Positions 1 to 8,670 of a stretch of 32,134 nt of DNA are shown here, piece after piece (position 1 is the stretch's first letter; every line of letters begins with the position of its first letter). Source of the DNA: a virus; the IMG/VR virus record IMGVR_UViG_3300043429_001387, positions 1-32,134 of that record, one strand, 5' to 3'. The notes below the pieces were generated by a model. The model had not been told where the DNA came from and ran no database searches. It was given only the letters and a program-made list of their open reading frames with translations. The position numbers and the translations under genes were made by a program.

Positions 1-72
1 GATCAGTATCCATGCAGGAAAAAAAGTGAGTCTTGGGGGCTATGAATAACTGAAAGAGCTGATCCCGCTGTG

Positions 73-103
73 AGCCCCGCCATTTCTGGCGGGGCTTTTG
101 TTT
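73..103 (+). terminator. Rho-independent terminator (rightward)
   Basis: A perfect 9-bp stem, AGCCCCGCC/GGCGGGGCT, has a 6-nt loop (ATTTCT) and is followed on the + strand by TTTTGTTT. This is a textbook intrinsic terminator for rightward transcription. It sits just past the stop of the leftward giant gene, which lacks a T-tract on its own side. No rightward gene precedes it in the window. It would serve the rightward repressor gene that ends at the last base if the molecule is circular. Confidence 0.85.
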
Positions 104-3100
104 CACCTCCTCCTCATCAAATCCTTCACCCCCAGCGGCTCGTCGCCCATTCTCCCCGCTTCCATCAGGTTGTGGACGATGGTGGTGAGCTGATCCATAG
201 GCAGGCGGAAGACGTAGCCGATCATGTCGACGGAGTCGAGCCAGGCTTCGGGGTTACCCCAGTCGTCTTCGTCGTCGAAGGCGTGGTGGCCGACGGCGGT
301 GATGGCGCCGATGGCCTGGGAGGCGGGCGTCATCTGGCCTGTGCCTTTGCCGGCGATGGTGGGGATGATGTCGCGGACGAAGGGAAGGACGCCGGCGAGG
401 TAGAGCAGGTTGTTCTTGGCCAGCCATTCGAGCCAGGATTCGTCGTCCTCGGGGAGTTTGCCGCGGATGGCGGCGAGGAGCACGCCAGGGAGCAGCGACA
501 AGAGGAAGTAGCGCATCATCAGGTTGGGGATCATGCGCATGGCGGTGGCGCGGTCTTCCTGCCAGGCGGTGCGGAAGGCGCGGCTATGGGCCCAGAGGCG
601 GTTGAAGACGGCGTTCATGGGGGTGTAGAACATGGTGAAGAGCTTCTGCAGCTCGCTGCCGCGCTGCCAGCCGGCGATGTCTTTGGTGCCGCCTGCGCCT
701 TGCGATAAGCGCACGGCGCGGTCGGCGAGGGCGATGGCTTCGTCTTCTTGCGTCGGGTGCTGCTGCAGGTGGTCGAGATAGGCGCCCCACCAGGTCGGGG
801 TGGTGACGGCGCGGTCCATCTCGTTGATCATCCAGAATGACCACTGGCGGAACTTGTCGACCTTGCTGAGATCGTTGCCGAGGGTCTTGATGCTGTCGGC
901 GAGGTCGCGGTCGAGGCTGTTGTGGCGGTGGCGCATTTCGCCGGATTTGGCGAGCATGGCGGCGCGGGCGGACTCGAAGCCCTCCGGGGTGTTGAAGCTG
1001 GCGGCGATGCCCTTGGCAATGGCGGCGGGGCCGATGATCTCGATGGCGTTGCCGTAGCCGAGGGTCTGGACGATGGCGGTGGAGAAGCGGAAGCCCAGGC
1101 CCATGTAGGTGACGCCGGAGCGGACATGGCGGAGGACGGCGTTGGCTTTCTGCTGGCCTTTGTCGATCTCGCTGCCCTTGGCAATGGCCTCGATGGCGGG
1201 CTGCAGCTGCATGTAGGCGCCGCGGCCGACACGCTTCTCGATGGCGCTGCGGACTTCGGCGTGTTGCAGGGTGCGCATCACCTGGGCGATGGCTTCGCGG
1301 TGGCTGAGGTCGTGGGCGACGTTGGTGATGTGGCGACGCAGGGCGCCGAGCTCAAGCAGGATGGGGTAGGCGGCTTTGGTCCGGGCCTTGGTAAAGGACT
1401 GGTTGGTCTCGGCTCTCAGGCTGCCGCCTTGGAACATGCGGAGCGCGGCCATCTCGTCGAAGTTGGAGATGCGGCCGGACTTGTCGGCGTTGGGATCGTA
1501 GATGACGGGGAAGTAGCCGCCCTCGAGCTCGACCTCGACGGGGGCACCGCTGCGGTCGGTGAGATGCAGGCGGAGTCTCTGGGGCTTGACCTTGCCGATG
1601 CCGTGGCCGGTGGTGCGGAGCTGCAGCTCGTTGACCTTCGGCCACCATTTGCCGATGTCGTCCCAGATCTGCTGCGCCAGGCGGGCGTCTTCGGGGCTGA
1701 GGTGGCTGATGATGGCTTCGAGCTGGGCGCCGCTCCAGTTGTAGCCAATGGTGAGCTTTTCGGCGTTGCCACGGTTGCCGAGGTTGAGGAGGACCATGAG
1801 GATCTCGGAGCGCTTGAACTGGCGCCCGACTTCCGGGACGGTGATGATGTCATCCATGCTGGCCCGCTGCTCTTTGGGCATGGCGTCGATGGCCTTGAGA
1901 AGTTCCTTGTTGGCTTCGAGGATGAGATCGTTCTCGGTGTGCTGGGCCTGGTCGATGGGTTTCCAGAGCTGCTTGGTGGCTTGGCCGATGCGTTGGGCGA
2001 GGCCGCTGTTGTCGAGGACGGCGATGATCTGTTCGTAGCGGAGGAAGGCGGCGGCGAAGCCTTGGACATTGCTCCAAGCTTGGGTGTCGGTGACTTTTGC
2101 GTCGCTGCGGAGGAAATCGCCGAGGCTGCGGGGGTTCTGCTGGATGAGGCCGGAGGGAGGCGCGGCTTGGGCGCCGCCGATGTCTTCGACGAGGAGCTTG
2201 ATGCGGGCGGCTTCGGCCTTCTTGGCAGCTTCGGAATCGGCCAGCGCCTTGCGGGTGCCGGTGATCTTCAGGGCTTCGATGGTGGCGGCGTACTCGTCGA
2301 GCTCGACCAAGGACATGGCCAGGTGGTTGTTGATGCCGGTGTCGGCATCGGCAAAGGCATCGAGGACGGCGTCGGGGATTGGGGTGATCCAAGCGCCGTT
2401 CTCGGCTTTCTTCTCGCGCAGGAGGAAGGCGATGAGCTCGGGCCGCTGGTTGTCCGGGTTCTGGTAGATGTGGATGGCGCGGCGGATCTCCTCGATCATG
2501 GCCTTGTACTCGGCGTGGACCTCCTTGCCGACGGGATCGAGCAGGCGCTCGTAGATGCCGTTGCGTTCATCGCGAGCTTTCTCGGCTTCGCGGGCGAGCA
2601 TGTACTGCATGAGCTGGCGCTCTTTGGCCGCGGCGGCTTTGGCTCGGTTGTCATCGATACTGAGGATGGTGCCGGCGGCTTCGACGGTGCGGCGCAGGCT
2701 GCCGGACGCCATGCCGGAACCGGCTTCGGCGGCTTGCTTGGTGCCGACTTCGGTGAGGAGTCGGGCGGCAGTGGCGGCTTCGCGTTCGGCGGCGCGGGCG
2801 TAGATGGCGGGGGCGAGGATCTTCTTGGCCGGGCTGCTGAGCATGAGCTGGCGGGCGGCGGCGCGGGCGCGCTCGATGTGTTGCCATGGCTTGCCTTTGC
2901 CAGAGAGGATGACGAGCTCACGGGCGATGACGGCGGCACCGGCTTCGCCGATCTTGCCCTTGCGGAGGGCTTGGTTGACGGCGCGGGCACCTTCGGAACG
3001 GGCGATCTCCATCGGGTCGTCTTCACCTCGGAGACGGGCGTCGACTCCGGCGCGGATCTGCTCCTCGAGCGGGGCGAAGCCCGCCAGGTCTTGGATCAGG

Positions 3101-6100
3101 TCGCCGGCGTCGGCGTAGCCGTGTGCCTGGGCGAAGTCGTCGGCGAAGAGCTCGCCGTCGACGCTGTGCAGGGGTGGAACGAAGCGGGGGAGCTTCTTGA
3201 CTAGGGTTTCGCCGAAGCGGCGGATGAGGGCTTCGGTGTTCAGGCGTTGGTGTTGGGCACCTTTGCGGAGGGCTTCGATGGCCTGCCAGGCGGGCTTGGC
3301 CTTGATGGCGGCTTCGACCTCGGCTCGGATGGCTCGCACCTTGTCGGCGTGGGCGTTCATGGCGTCCATGACTGGGCGCCAGTAGACCTGGTCGATGGCT
3401 TTCACCGCTTCATCTTTTGCGGTGGCCGCAGCGGCGAGGTAGTCTTGCCAATCGGCTTCGTTGATGCCGAGCTTCTTGGCAAGCTCGGGGCTGAGCTGGC
3501 TTTTGAGCTGCTGGCTGAGGGTGGCGGCGACGGCTTCGTCGCTGGCGAGCATGCGATCGAAGAGGCTTTTGACTTCGGGGCTGGCGCGGTGGTTGAGGCC
3601 GGTGAGGGAGTGGTAGACGGCGAGGAGCCAGTCACGAAACTGGGCGAAGAGGGGGCGGAGCTCGGGGCTTGGGGCTTCGCCGCGCATGAGGTAGCCTTCG
3701 AAGCTACGGGCAAAGAGTTCGTGGCCGGGCTTGTCGATGATACCGTCGGCATTGCCGAACTGCTGCTCGATGAGAGCCCAGTCGGCGACGATGTCTGGCG
3801 ATGCGCCGTCGCGGTGGGCGAGGTCGCGCATGACTTCGAGGAAGAAGTGGCCGGATTCGTGCAGGAAAGAGCTGCGGTCGGCGGTCTTGAAGAGGGTGAT
3901 GAGGTTGGTGGCGGGGGTGAAGGAAGCGCGGGGCGGGGCGACTTGCTTACCTTCATGCGGCTTCAGCTGTTCGTCCGGAACATTCCAGTCGCGGTCGCGG
4001 TAGCTCTCGGTGCGATCCTGGTAGAGCTCGCCTTCCTCCGCTGCGCTGCGGGACGGCTCTAGTGAGGATTGGTGGTAGGTGCTGCCGCTTTCGGCGTCTC
4101 GATCCGGCGCAGAAGTTCGCGCATTTGATCCATTCGTTCTGCCAAGATCAGCCGGGCTTCGCTGAGGTCTCGCTGCCTTTCCTGTTCGGTCAAGACGGGC
4201 CAATAGTTCGCCAAGGAGTGAGTCCACTTGAGAATCAATCCCTGCGTCTCCTCGTTGAAGTAGTCGTCCAGCCGGGGTGCCAGTTCCTGTTGATACAGGC
4301 CCATCAGGCGTTGATACTCCGGATCCTCCAGCAGATTGAAGTCGGCTGCGGATGTTGATGATTTTTTCGATGAGGCTGGCATCTTCGTCGATCTCCTTGT
4401 GTTCATTGTATCCCTTAATCCGTTCTGTGCTTTGGCCGACATAACAGCCGACGCCACCGGATTTATCACATTTGGTGCAGTTCCAGGTGTTGTTGCGGCC
4501 ATTGCCCAGTTCCTTGACCCCGGCATCGATGGGGCAGAGGTATTTGCTGGCGCCGGGGATGGCGCGGATCGGCTTAACCTCGTCTTCATGCAGGATGCGG
4601 CTGCCCATTTTGACCGGCAGGATGACTTGCATCTGGCCGCGTTTGACCAGCTTGGCGATCTCTTCGAGCTGGCTGCGTTCGGTGTAGACATAGGCGACAG
4701 GCAGGTCGGGATTTTGCTCGGCAAGGGTGGCGTTGCTCTGGTCGATGCTGAGGAGGCGGACATGGAAGTCGCTGACCTGCCGCAGAAGCTCGGGGCGCTT
4801 GCTGAAGATGTGGGTGCGGACACCCTGTTTTTCGAGTTCAGCGATGAAGGGCAGCCACTCGGCCGAGATGTCGCCCTTGTCGAAGAGGCGCAGGGCTTTT
4901 TTCTCTAAGAATTCCCGAGTTCGTTTGTATTCGTCAGCGACGGCTTTGGCGGCGCGGGGGGGATCCATCTCGACGGCGAGGCTGACCAGCTCGCTCTTCA
5001 CCATCGAGGAGCTGAAGATGTAATTGCCCTTGGTGGCGTAGCAATATTGGGCGCAGTCGTCGCTGGGGCGGCAGTTGAGGAAGGTGCTGGAGACATTGTT
5101 GACCGGTTTGGCCGCTTCGGAGAGCAGGCCGTTATGAGTGGCGATCATAAACCAGAAATTTTCGAGTCCTCCTTCAAGGGCCTTGCGCATGCCTTTGACC
5201 TTACTGGAATCGAGCGCCGACTGGAAGTCCGGGGTCTTGCCTTCGAGGAGCAGGCGGGCGGCGGCGCGGGTGAAGACGCCCTCGATGGCCTGTTTGGCCC
5301 AGGGTGTGCCGGCGTGGTGTTTGAGCTGGCGCAGGACTTCGGCTTTGTCGTCGCGGCGGGCGAGCTCGCTTTCCCACGCGGTTTTCTCCTCCGGGGTGAA
5401 GTTGGCGGGTGTGCGCTGGCCGATGCGTTTTTCGGGGGCGTCTTCGCCGATGGCGGATTGGTTGTATTCCGATTGGTTTTCGACCCAGTCCCACTGGCCT
5501 TTGCTGCTGTTGCCTTCACGCATCGAGACGGGGGCGCTGCCGGGGTGGTCGCGGGTGATGGCGTCGAGCATTTCGATGCCCATCTGGCGACCGAAGGCGC
5601 TGAGGTTCCTGAAGGCTTTGAGCTCGGCTTTGCCGCTGCCGTCGTAGGCCATGAAGCGGGCGGGGGAGCCGCGGTGCAAGCCAGTGAGCAGGGTCTTGAG
5701 GCGCTCGGTGCCGCGCAAGTGGGTGGCACTGGCAATGTCGTAGGGGAAGATGCCGACGAGGCGGTTGCGGGTGTTGACGAGGAGCAGGGCGGATTCGTCT
5801 TCGCGGTTTTCGGCTTTCATCATGCGGATGATTTGGTCGGGGCTGGTCATCATCATGCCTTGGCCGGTCTGCTTGACGAAGCTGCGTTTGACATGAGGGA
5901 CAAGATGCTTGCCAAGGGCCGGAGTCGCGGTGCCGCTGGTGAAGTCGGGAGCCGTCCAGCGGATTCCGCTGCCGTTGTTGGCGACGGCGATCAAGCCGTG
6001 ATAGCGAATGTGCGTGTCGCGCAAAATATCGTCCAGGGCCTCGGAGGTCTTGAGGTCCTGCGGGCTGAGTGAGGAGTCGCCGCCGGGGTGATTGTGGCTG

Positions 6101-8670
6101 AGCCAGAGATGGGCCGCCTTGGGGTAGGCGGCGAGCCATGTGACGATTTCGCGGGGGTGCAGGCTGCTGCGGTCGAGGGTGCCACGGGTGACGCTGTGGA
6201 CGGCGAGGATCTTGCCCTTCTTGTCGGTGGCGACGGCGAGGACGTTCTCTTGCGGATCGGCGGCGATGGCGGCGGTGGCGCGGGCAAGATCGGCGTGAGT
6301 GAGCAGCTCTTTCAAACCGGCATCCCAAGTGCCGATCTTCGACATCCCGACTTCATCGTAGAAGACCGGTTGAGGCTCTCCCGGGAGACTGAGCGTCAGT
6401 TGCTCGGGCTGTGGACTTCCCAGTTCTGACCCGGCGGCGGGGTGATCCCCATGTAGGGGGCTGGGCGCGTCACTAGCAGCCACGGATTCTCCCTCTCGAA
6501 CTTCTCCCATTCCAGAAGATTGCGACGATTCTGCTGCGCGGGCGTAAGCAAGCGCGGCGGCGGTGGCATTCTGAGTTTGCGAAGGGGCTGCATCGGGTGT
6601 CTCCGGGCTTACGATATCACGCGATTCGGCGGCAGTTCCGGCAGTTTTCAGATTCCAGCCGTATGACTTGAAGAGCTCATGAGGGTCTTGGCCGGAACGG
6701 CGGCCTTGGGTGGCGAAGAAGTTGCCGTAGAGGTAGCCCCAGAGCATGGCTTGCTCGTCGTCGACGCCTTGGGCGGTGGCGATGGCCTGGACTTCCTCGC
6801 GCACCTTCTGGGCGGATTCGCTGAGGGAACCGGCGTTATTCTCGGCGTCCTGGGCGGCTTTGAGGATGGCGGGCATGTTGGTCTTGAGCTCGGCTTCGCG
6901 CTGCTGCGCTTGCTCAAGGCTGAAGCCGCTCTGGTCGAGGTGGGCGCCGGGGAGAAGCTCATCGCTTTTGCCGAGGGGGGCGATGTGGGCGATGTAGTCG
7001 GCAAGGGACATGGTGACGGCGGCGCGGCTGGCGATCTGGTCGGCGAGGTCGGGGAAGCGCTGCTGCAGGCTGTCTTTGACGCTTTGGCGCTCGACGGCGA
7101 TGACTTTTGCGAGGGACGCAGAGTCGAGGGTGATTTCGGTGATCGGGCTGTCCTTGGCGATGTCTTTGGCGAGGGTCTCGAAGGCGGTCTTGTCGCCGAG
7201 CTTCGCCAGGTCGGAAGCTTTGACTTGCTGGTGGATGCTTTGCAGGGTGGCGGCTCCGGCGTGGGCGGCGTCGATCTTCGCCTGGTCGGTGATGGCGCTT
7301 TGCAGCTCGGCAGTGCTGTTGGCGTCTTTCTGGCCGTGGTAGCTGCGGGCACCGGAGAAGAGGGCGGGGAGCAGACCGAGCCAGAGTCCGGCGGTGGCAC
7401 CGCCTTTGCCCGCGTCGAAGATCTCGTCGAGCCACTGGGCGCCGCTGTGAGCGGTGGGGGAGAAGGCGAGTTCTCCGGCTTGTTGGGCCATCTCTTCGCT
7501 ACCCTCGACAATGGTCTGGCCGGTGACGGCGGCGAGGCTGCCAAGTGCGGCGACCGCAAGGGGCGATTTGATGCCGAGGCGCTGGATCAGGCGTTGGCCT
7601 GCGCCGCCCGCAAAATGGAGGGCGCTGTGCAGGGGGAGGACTTCGAGCGCGCCTTTGAGGTGACCTGAGATATTGGCACTGCGCCCGAGCTCGGCGATTT
7701 CGGTTTCGTTGGGGGCGCGTCCGTGGGCAGCGGTGAACTCCTGGATGTAGCGATCCATGCTCATGCCGGTTTCGAGTTGTTCCGAGCCGTGGATGGTGGC
7801 GAGGGTGCCGCCGATCTTGGCGGAACGGGCGCGGCTGAAGTAGTTGGCGACGCGGGCGAGGTTGATGACGGCGCTGCGCTCTAGGCCACTGAGGGCGCCG
7901 ACGGCGGTGCCGCCACCGGGCTCGATTGCGGTGCCCGCAAGAGCTCCGGCGAGGGTGCCCTCTACCGTGGTGCCGATGACCGAACCCATGAAGGGGAGCA
8001 TTTCGCCCATGGTGGTGGCGCTGTAGGCGAGGAAGCTGCCGTCGCTGGAATCGCCGTGATTGGCGAGTTTTTCCGAGAGCTCACGCATGCGGATGCGCTG
8101 GTCGGCATCGAGGTATTTGCCGTCGGCCTGTTTGTTCCTGAGTTCGGCAAGCTCGTTGCTGAGCATGCCGCGCTGCCAAGCGAAGCTGAATCGCTTGAGG
8201 TTGGCCTTGACGCCGGAGAAGTTCTTGAGGTCGCCTTCAGTGAGCAGGTAGCTGAGCTCGGGATGGGCCTTGATGTGCTGGATCAGGTCGGCATGGGCGG
8301 TGGACTGGTAGGCTCGTTCCATCGAGTTGATCTGCTTCTGGCGGACAATGTCATCGGCGGCAGGCTCCAGGACCTGGAAGCTTTCGCCGAGGTCTTTGGT
8401 GGCACCGTAGACGGCGGCGTTGGGTTCGCGACGGGCGCGATTCAAGGCGCCGACGGCGGCCATGGCGAGGCGCTCCTTGGCGTCTTCGAGGGCGGCGCTG
8501 TGCTCGCCGTCGAAGTCCGGCGCGAGGGGTTTATTCCACTCGGGATGACGGGCGAGGAAAGCGGCTTTGTCTTCCTTGGCGCGGTGGGCGTCGGCTTCGG
8601 CCTGCTGCTCGGGGGTGAGGTGGATGCGCAGGGGTGGGACAGAAGGTTCGTTGGGTGTTTCAAGGTTCAT
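103..8670 (-). CDS. Giant gp16-like internal virion/polyvalent protein (RadC, GP88 and metallopeptidase segments)
   Basis: A 2855-aa protein at the end of the leftward virion operon, after a gp15-like gene. By position, size and Gly/Ala-rich hydrophobic stretches (about residues 215-265, 345-440 and near the C-terminus) it is probably the DNA-ejection protein. Visible segments in order: an N-terminal helical region; a RadC-like JAMM segment with HNHPGG at residues 859-864 followed by SPQD; a GP88-like segment with Cys1200, 1206, 1210, 1379, 1398, 1401 and 1409 and an FDKGD motif; a zinc-peptidase motif HESGH at 1604-1608; long charged coiled coils; and a C-terminal LPD-like segment with two hydrophobic helices. 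Polyvalent proteins are known to be injected with phage DNA; enzymatic roles here are inferred. The ATG at 8670 overlaps the upstream stop as ATGA and is preferred over TTG at 8685. Two linkers contain nested ORFs. Confidence 0.85.
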   Translation of the reverse strand: MNLETPNEPSVPPLRIHLTPEQQAEADAHRAKEDKAAFLARHPEWNKPLAPDFDGEHSAALEDAKERLAMAAVGALNRARREPNAAVYGATKDLGESFQVLEPAADDIVRQKQINSMERAYQSTAHADLIQHIKAHPELSYLLTEGDLKNFSGVKANLKRFSFAWQRGMLSNELAELRNKQADGKYLDADQRIRMRELSEKLANHGDSSDGSFLAYSATTMGEMLPFMGSVIGTTVEGTLAGALAGTAIEPGGGTAVGALSGLERSAVINLARVANYFSRARSAKIGGTLATIHGSEQLETGMSMDRYIQEFTAAHGRAPNETEIAELGRSANISGHLKGALEVLPLHSALHFAGGAGQRLIQRLGIKSPLAVAALGSLAAVTGQTIVEGSEEMAQQAGELAFSPTAHSGAQWLDEIFDAGKGGATAGLWLGLLPALFSGARSYHGQKDANSTAELQSAITDQAKIDAAHAGAATLQSIHQQVKASDLAKLGDKTAFETLAKDIAKDSPITEITLDSASLAKVIAVERQSVKDSLQQRFPDLADQIASRAAVTMSLADYIAHIAPLGKSDELLPGAHLDQSGFSLEQAQQREAELKTNMPAILKAAQDAENNAGSLSESAQKVREEVQAIATAQGVDDEQAMLWGYLYGNFFATQGRRSGQDPHELFKSYGWNLKTAGTAAESRDIVSPETPDAAPSQTQNATAAALAYARAAESSQSSGMGEVREGESVAASDAPSPLHGDHPAAGSELGSPQPEQLTLSLPGEPQPVFYDEVGMSKIGTWDAGLKELLTHADLARATAAIAADPQENVLAVATDKKGKILAVHSVTRGTLDRSSLHPREIVTWLAAYPKAAHLWLSHNHPGGDSSLSPQDLKTSEALDDILRDTHIRYHGLIAVANNGSGIRWTAPDFTSGTATPALGKHLVPHVKRSFVKQTGQGMMMTSPDQIIRMMKAENREDESALLLVNTRNRLVGIFPYDIASATHLRGTERLKTLLTGLHRGSPARFMAYDGSGKAELKAFRNLSAFGRQMGIEMLDAITRDHPGSAPVSMREGNSSKGQWDWVENQSEYNQSAIGEDAPEKRIGQRTPANFTPEEKTAWESELARRDDKAEVLRQLKHHAGTPWAKQAIEGVFTRAAARLLLEGKTPDFQSALDSSKVKGMRKALEGGLENFWFMIATHNGLLSEAAKPVNNVSSTFLNCRPSDDCAQYCYATKGNYIFSSSMVKSELVSLAVEMDPPRAAKAVADEYKRTREFLEKKALRLFDKGDISAEWLPFIAELEKQGVRTHIFSKRPELLRQVSDFHVRLLSIDQSNATLAEQNPDLPVAYVYTERSQLEEIAKLVKRGQMQVILPVKMGSRILHEDEVKPIRAIPGASKYLCPIDAGVKELGNGRNNTWNCTKCDKSGGVGCYVGQSTERIKGYNEHKEIDEDASLIEKIINIRSRLQSAGGSGVSTPDGPVSTGTGTPAGRLLQRGDAGIDSQVDSLLGELLARLDRTGKAARPQRSPADLGRTNGSNARTSAPDRDAESGSTYHQSSLEPSRSAAEEGELYQDRTESYRDRDWNVPDEQLKPHEGKQVAPPRASFTPATNLITLFKTADRSSFLHESGHFFLEVMRDLAHRDGASPDIVADWALIEQQFGNADGIIDKPGHELFARSFEGYLMRGEAPSPELRPLFAQFRDWLLAVYHSLTGLNHRASPEVKSLFDRMLASDEAVAATLSQQLKSQLSPELAKKLGINEADWQDYLAAAATAKDEAVKAIDQVYWRPVMDAMNAHADKVRAIRAEVEAAIKAKPAWQAIEALRKGAQHQRLNTEALIRRFGETLVKKLPRFVPPLHSVDGELFADDFAQAHGYADAGDLIQDLAGFAPLEEQIRAGVDARLRGEDDPMEIARSEGARAVNQALRKGKIGEAGAAVIARELVILSGKGKPWQHIERARAAARQLMLSSPAKKILAPAIYARAAEREAATAARLLTEVGTKQAAEAGSGMASGSLRRTVEAAGTILSIDDNRAKAAAAKERQLMQYMLAREAEKARDERNGIYERLLDPVGKEVHAEYKAMIEEIRRAIHIYQNPDNQRPELIAFLLREKKAENGAWITPIPDAVLDAFADADTGINNHLAMSLVELDEYAATIEALKITGTRKALADSEAAKKAEAARIKLLVEDIGGAQAAPPSGLIQQNPRSLGDFLRSDAKVTDTQAWSNVQGFAAAFLRYEQIIAVLDNSGLAQRIGQATKQLWKPIDQAQHTENDLILEANKELLKAIDAMPKEQRASMDDIITVPEVGRQFKRSEILMVLLNLGNRGNAEKLTIGYNWSGAQLEAIISHLSPEDARLAQQIWDDIGKWWPKVNELQLRTTGHGIGKVKPQRLRLHLTDRSGAPVEVELEGGYFPVIYDPNADKSGRISNFDEMAALRMFQGGSLRAETNQSFTKARTKAAYPILLELGALRRHITNVAHDLSHREAIAQVMRTLQHAEVRSAIEKRVGRGAYMQLQPAIEAIAKGSEIDKGQQKANAVLRHVRSGVTYMGLGFRFSTAIVQTLGYGNAIEIIGPAAIAKGIAASFNTPEGFESARAAMLAKSGEMRHRHNSLDRDLADSIKTLGNDLSKVDKFRQWSFWMINEMDRAVTTPTWWGAYLDHLQQHPTQEDEAIALADRAVRLSQGAGGTKDIAGWQRGSELQKLFTMFYTPMNAVFNRLWAHSRAFRTAWQEDRATAMRMIPNLMMRYFLLSLLPGVLLAAIRGKLPEDDESWLEWLAKNNLLYLAGVLPFVRDIIPTIAGKGTGQMTPASQAIGAITAVGHHAFDDEDDWGNPEAWLDSVDMIGYVFRLPMDQLTTIVHNLMEAGRMGDEPLGVKDLMRRR
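4059..4382 (-). CDS. Nested +1-frame ORF inside the giant gene, after the GP88 segment (107 aa)
   Basis: This ORF lies wholly inside the giant gene, in the +1 frame on the same strand. ATG 4382 is preceded by AAGGAG at 4393-4398 with a 10-nt spacer, and the ORF ends in TAG. From about residue 14 the protein looks like an ordinary helical domain (for example DPEYQRLMGLYQQEL and ANYWPVLTEQERQRDL). The long frame across the same bases is a Gly/Ser/Thr/Arg-rich linker. A hand count gives about two thirds of codons ending in G/C in the nested frame and about one third in the long frame, so the nested frame looks like the older coding frame. It could be an expressed overlapping gene, or the fossil of a separate gene absorbed by fusion. 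No family was recognised. Confidence 0.55.
   Translation of the reverse strand: MPASSKKSSTSAADFNLLEDPEYQRLMGLYQQELAPRLDDYFNEETQGLILKWTHSLANYWPVLTEQERQRDLSEARLILAERMDQMRELLRRIETPKAAAPTTNPH
6396..6593 (-). CDS. Nested +1-frame ORF inside the giant gene, before the RadC segment (65 aa)
   Basis: A second same-strand +1-frame ORF inside the giant gene. ATG 6593 has GGAG seven bases upstream. The protein is Pro/Trp-rich and looks natural (LLEWEKFERENPWLLVTRP, then ITPPPGQNWEV). The long frame here is an Ala/Ser/Glu/Gly linker between the helical N-terminal part and the RadC-like domain. Codon endings favour the nested frame. As in the other nested ORF, the ATG overlaps a GAT codon of the long frame (G|ATG). 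No family was recognised. It may be translated, or it may be a relic of a formerly separate gene. Confidence 0.45.
   Translation of the reverse strand: MQPLRKLRMPPPPRLLTPAQQNRRNLLEWEKFERENPWLLVTRPAPYMGITPPPGQNWEVHSPSN

Noticed and set aside
922-3204. Long rightward 760-aa ORF antisense to the giant gene
   Set aside because: Gly/Ala/Val/Asp-rich translation typical of the antisense of a high-GC gene. The leftward frame has recognisable domains and SD-coupled starts.
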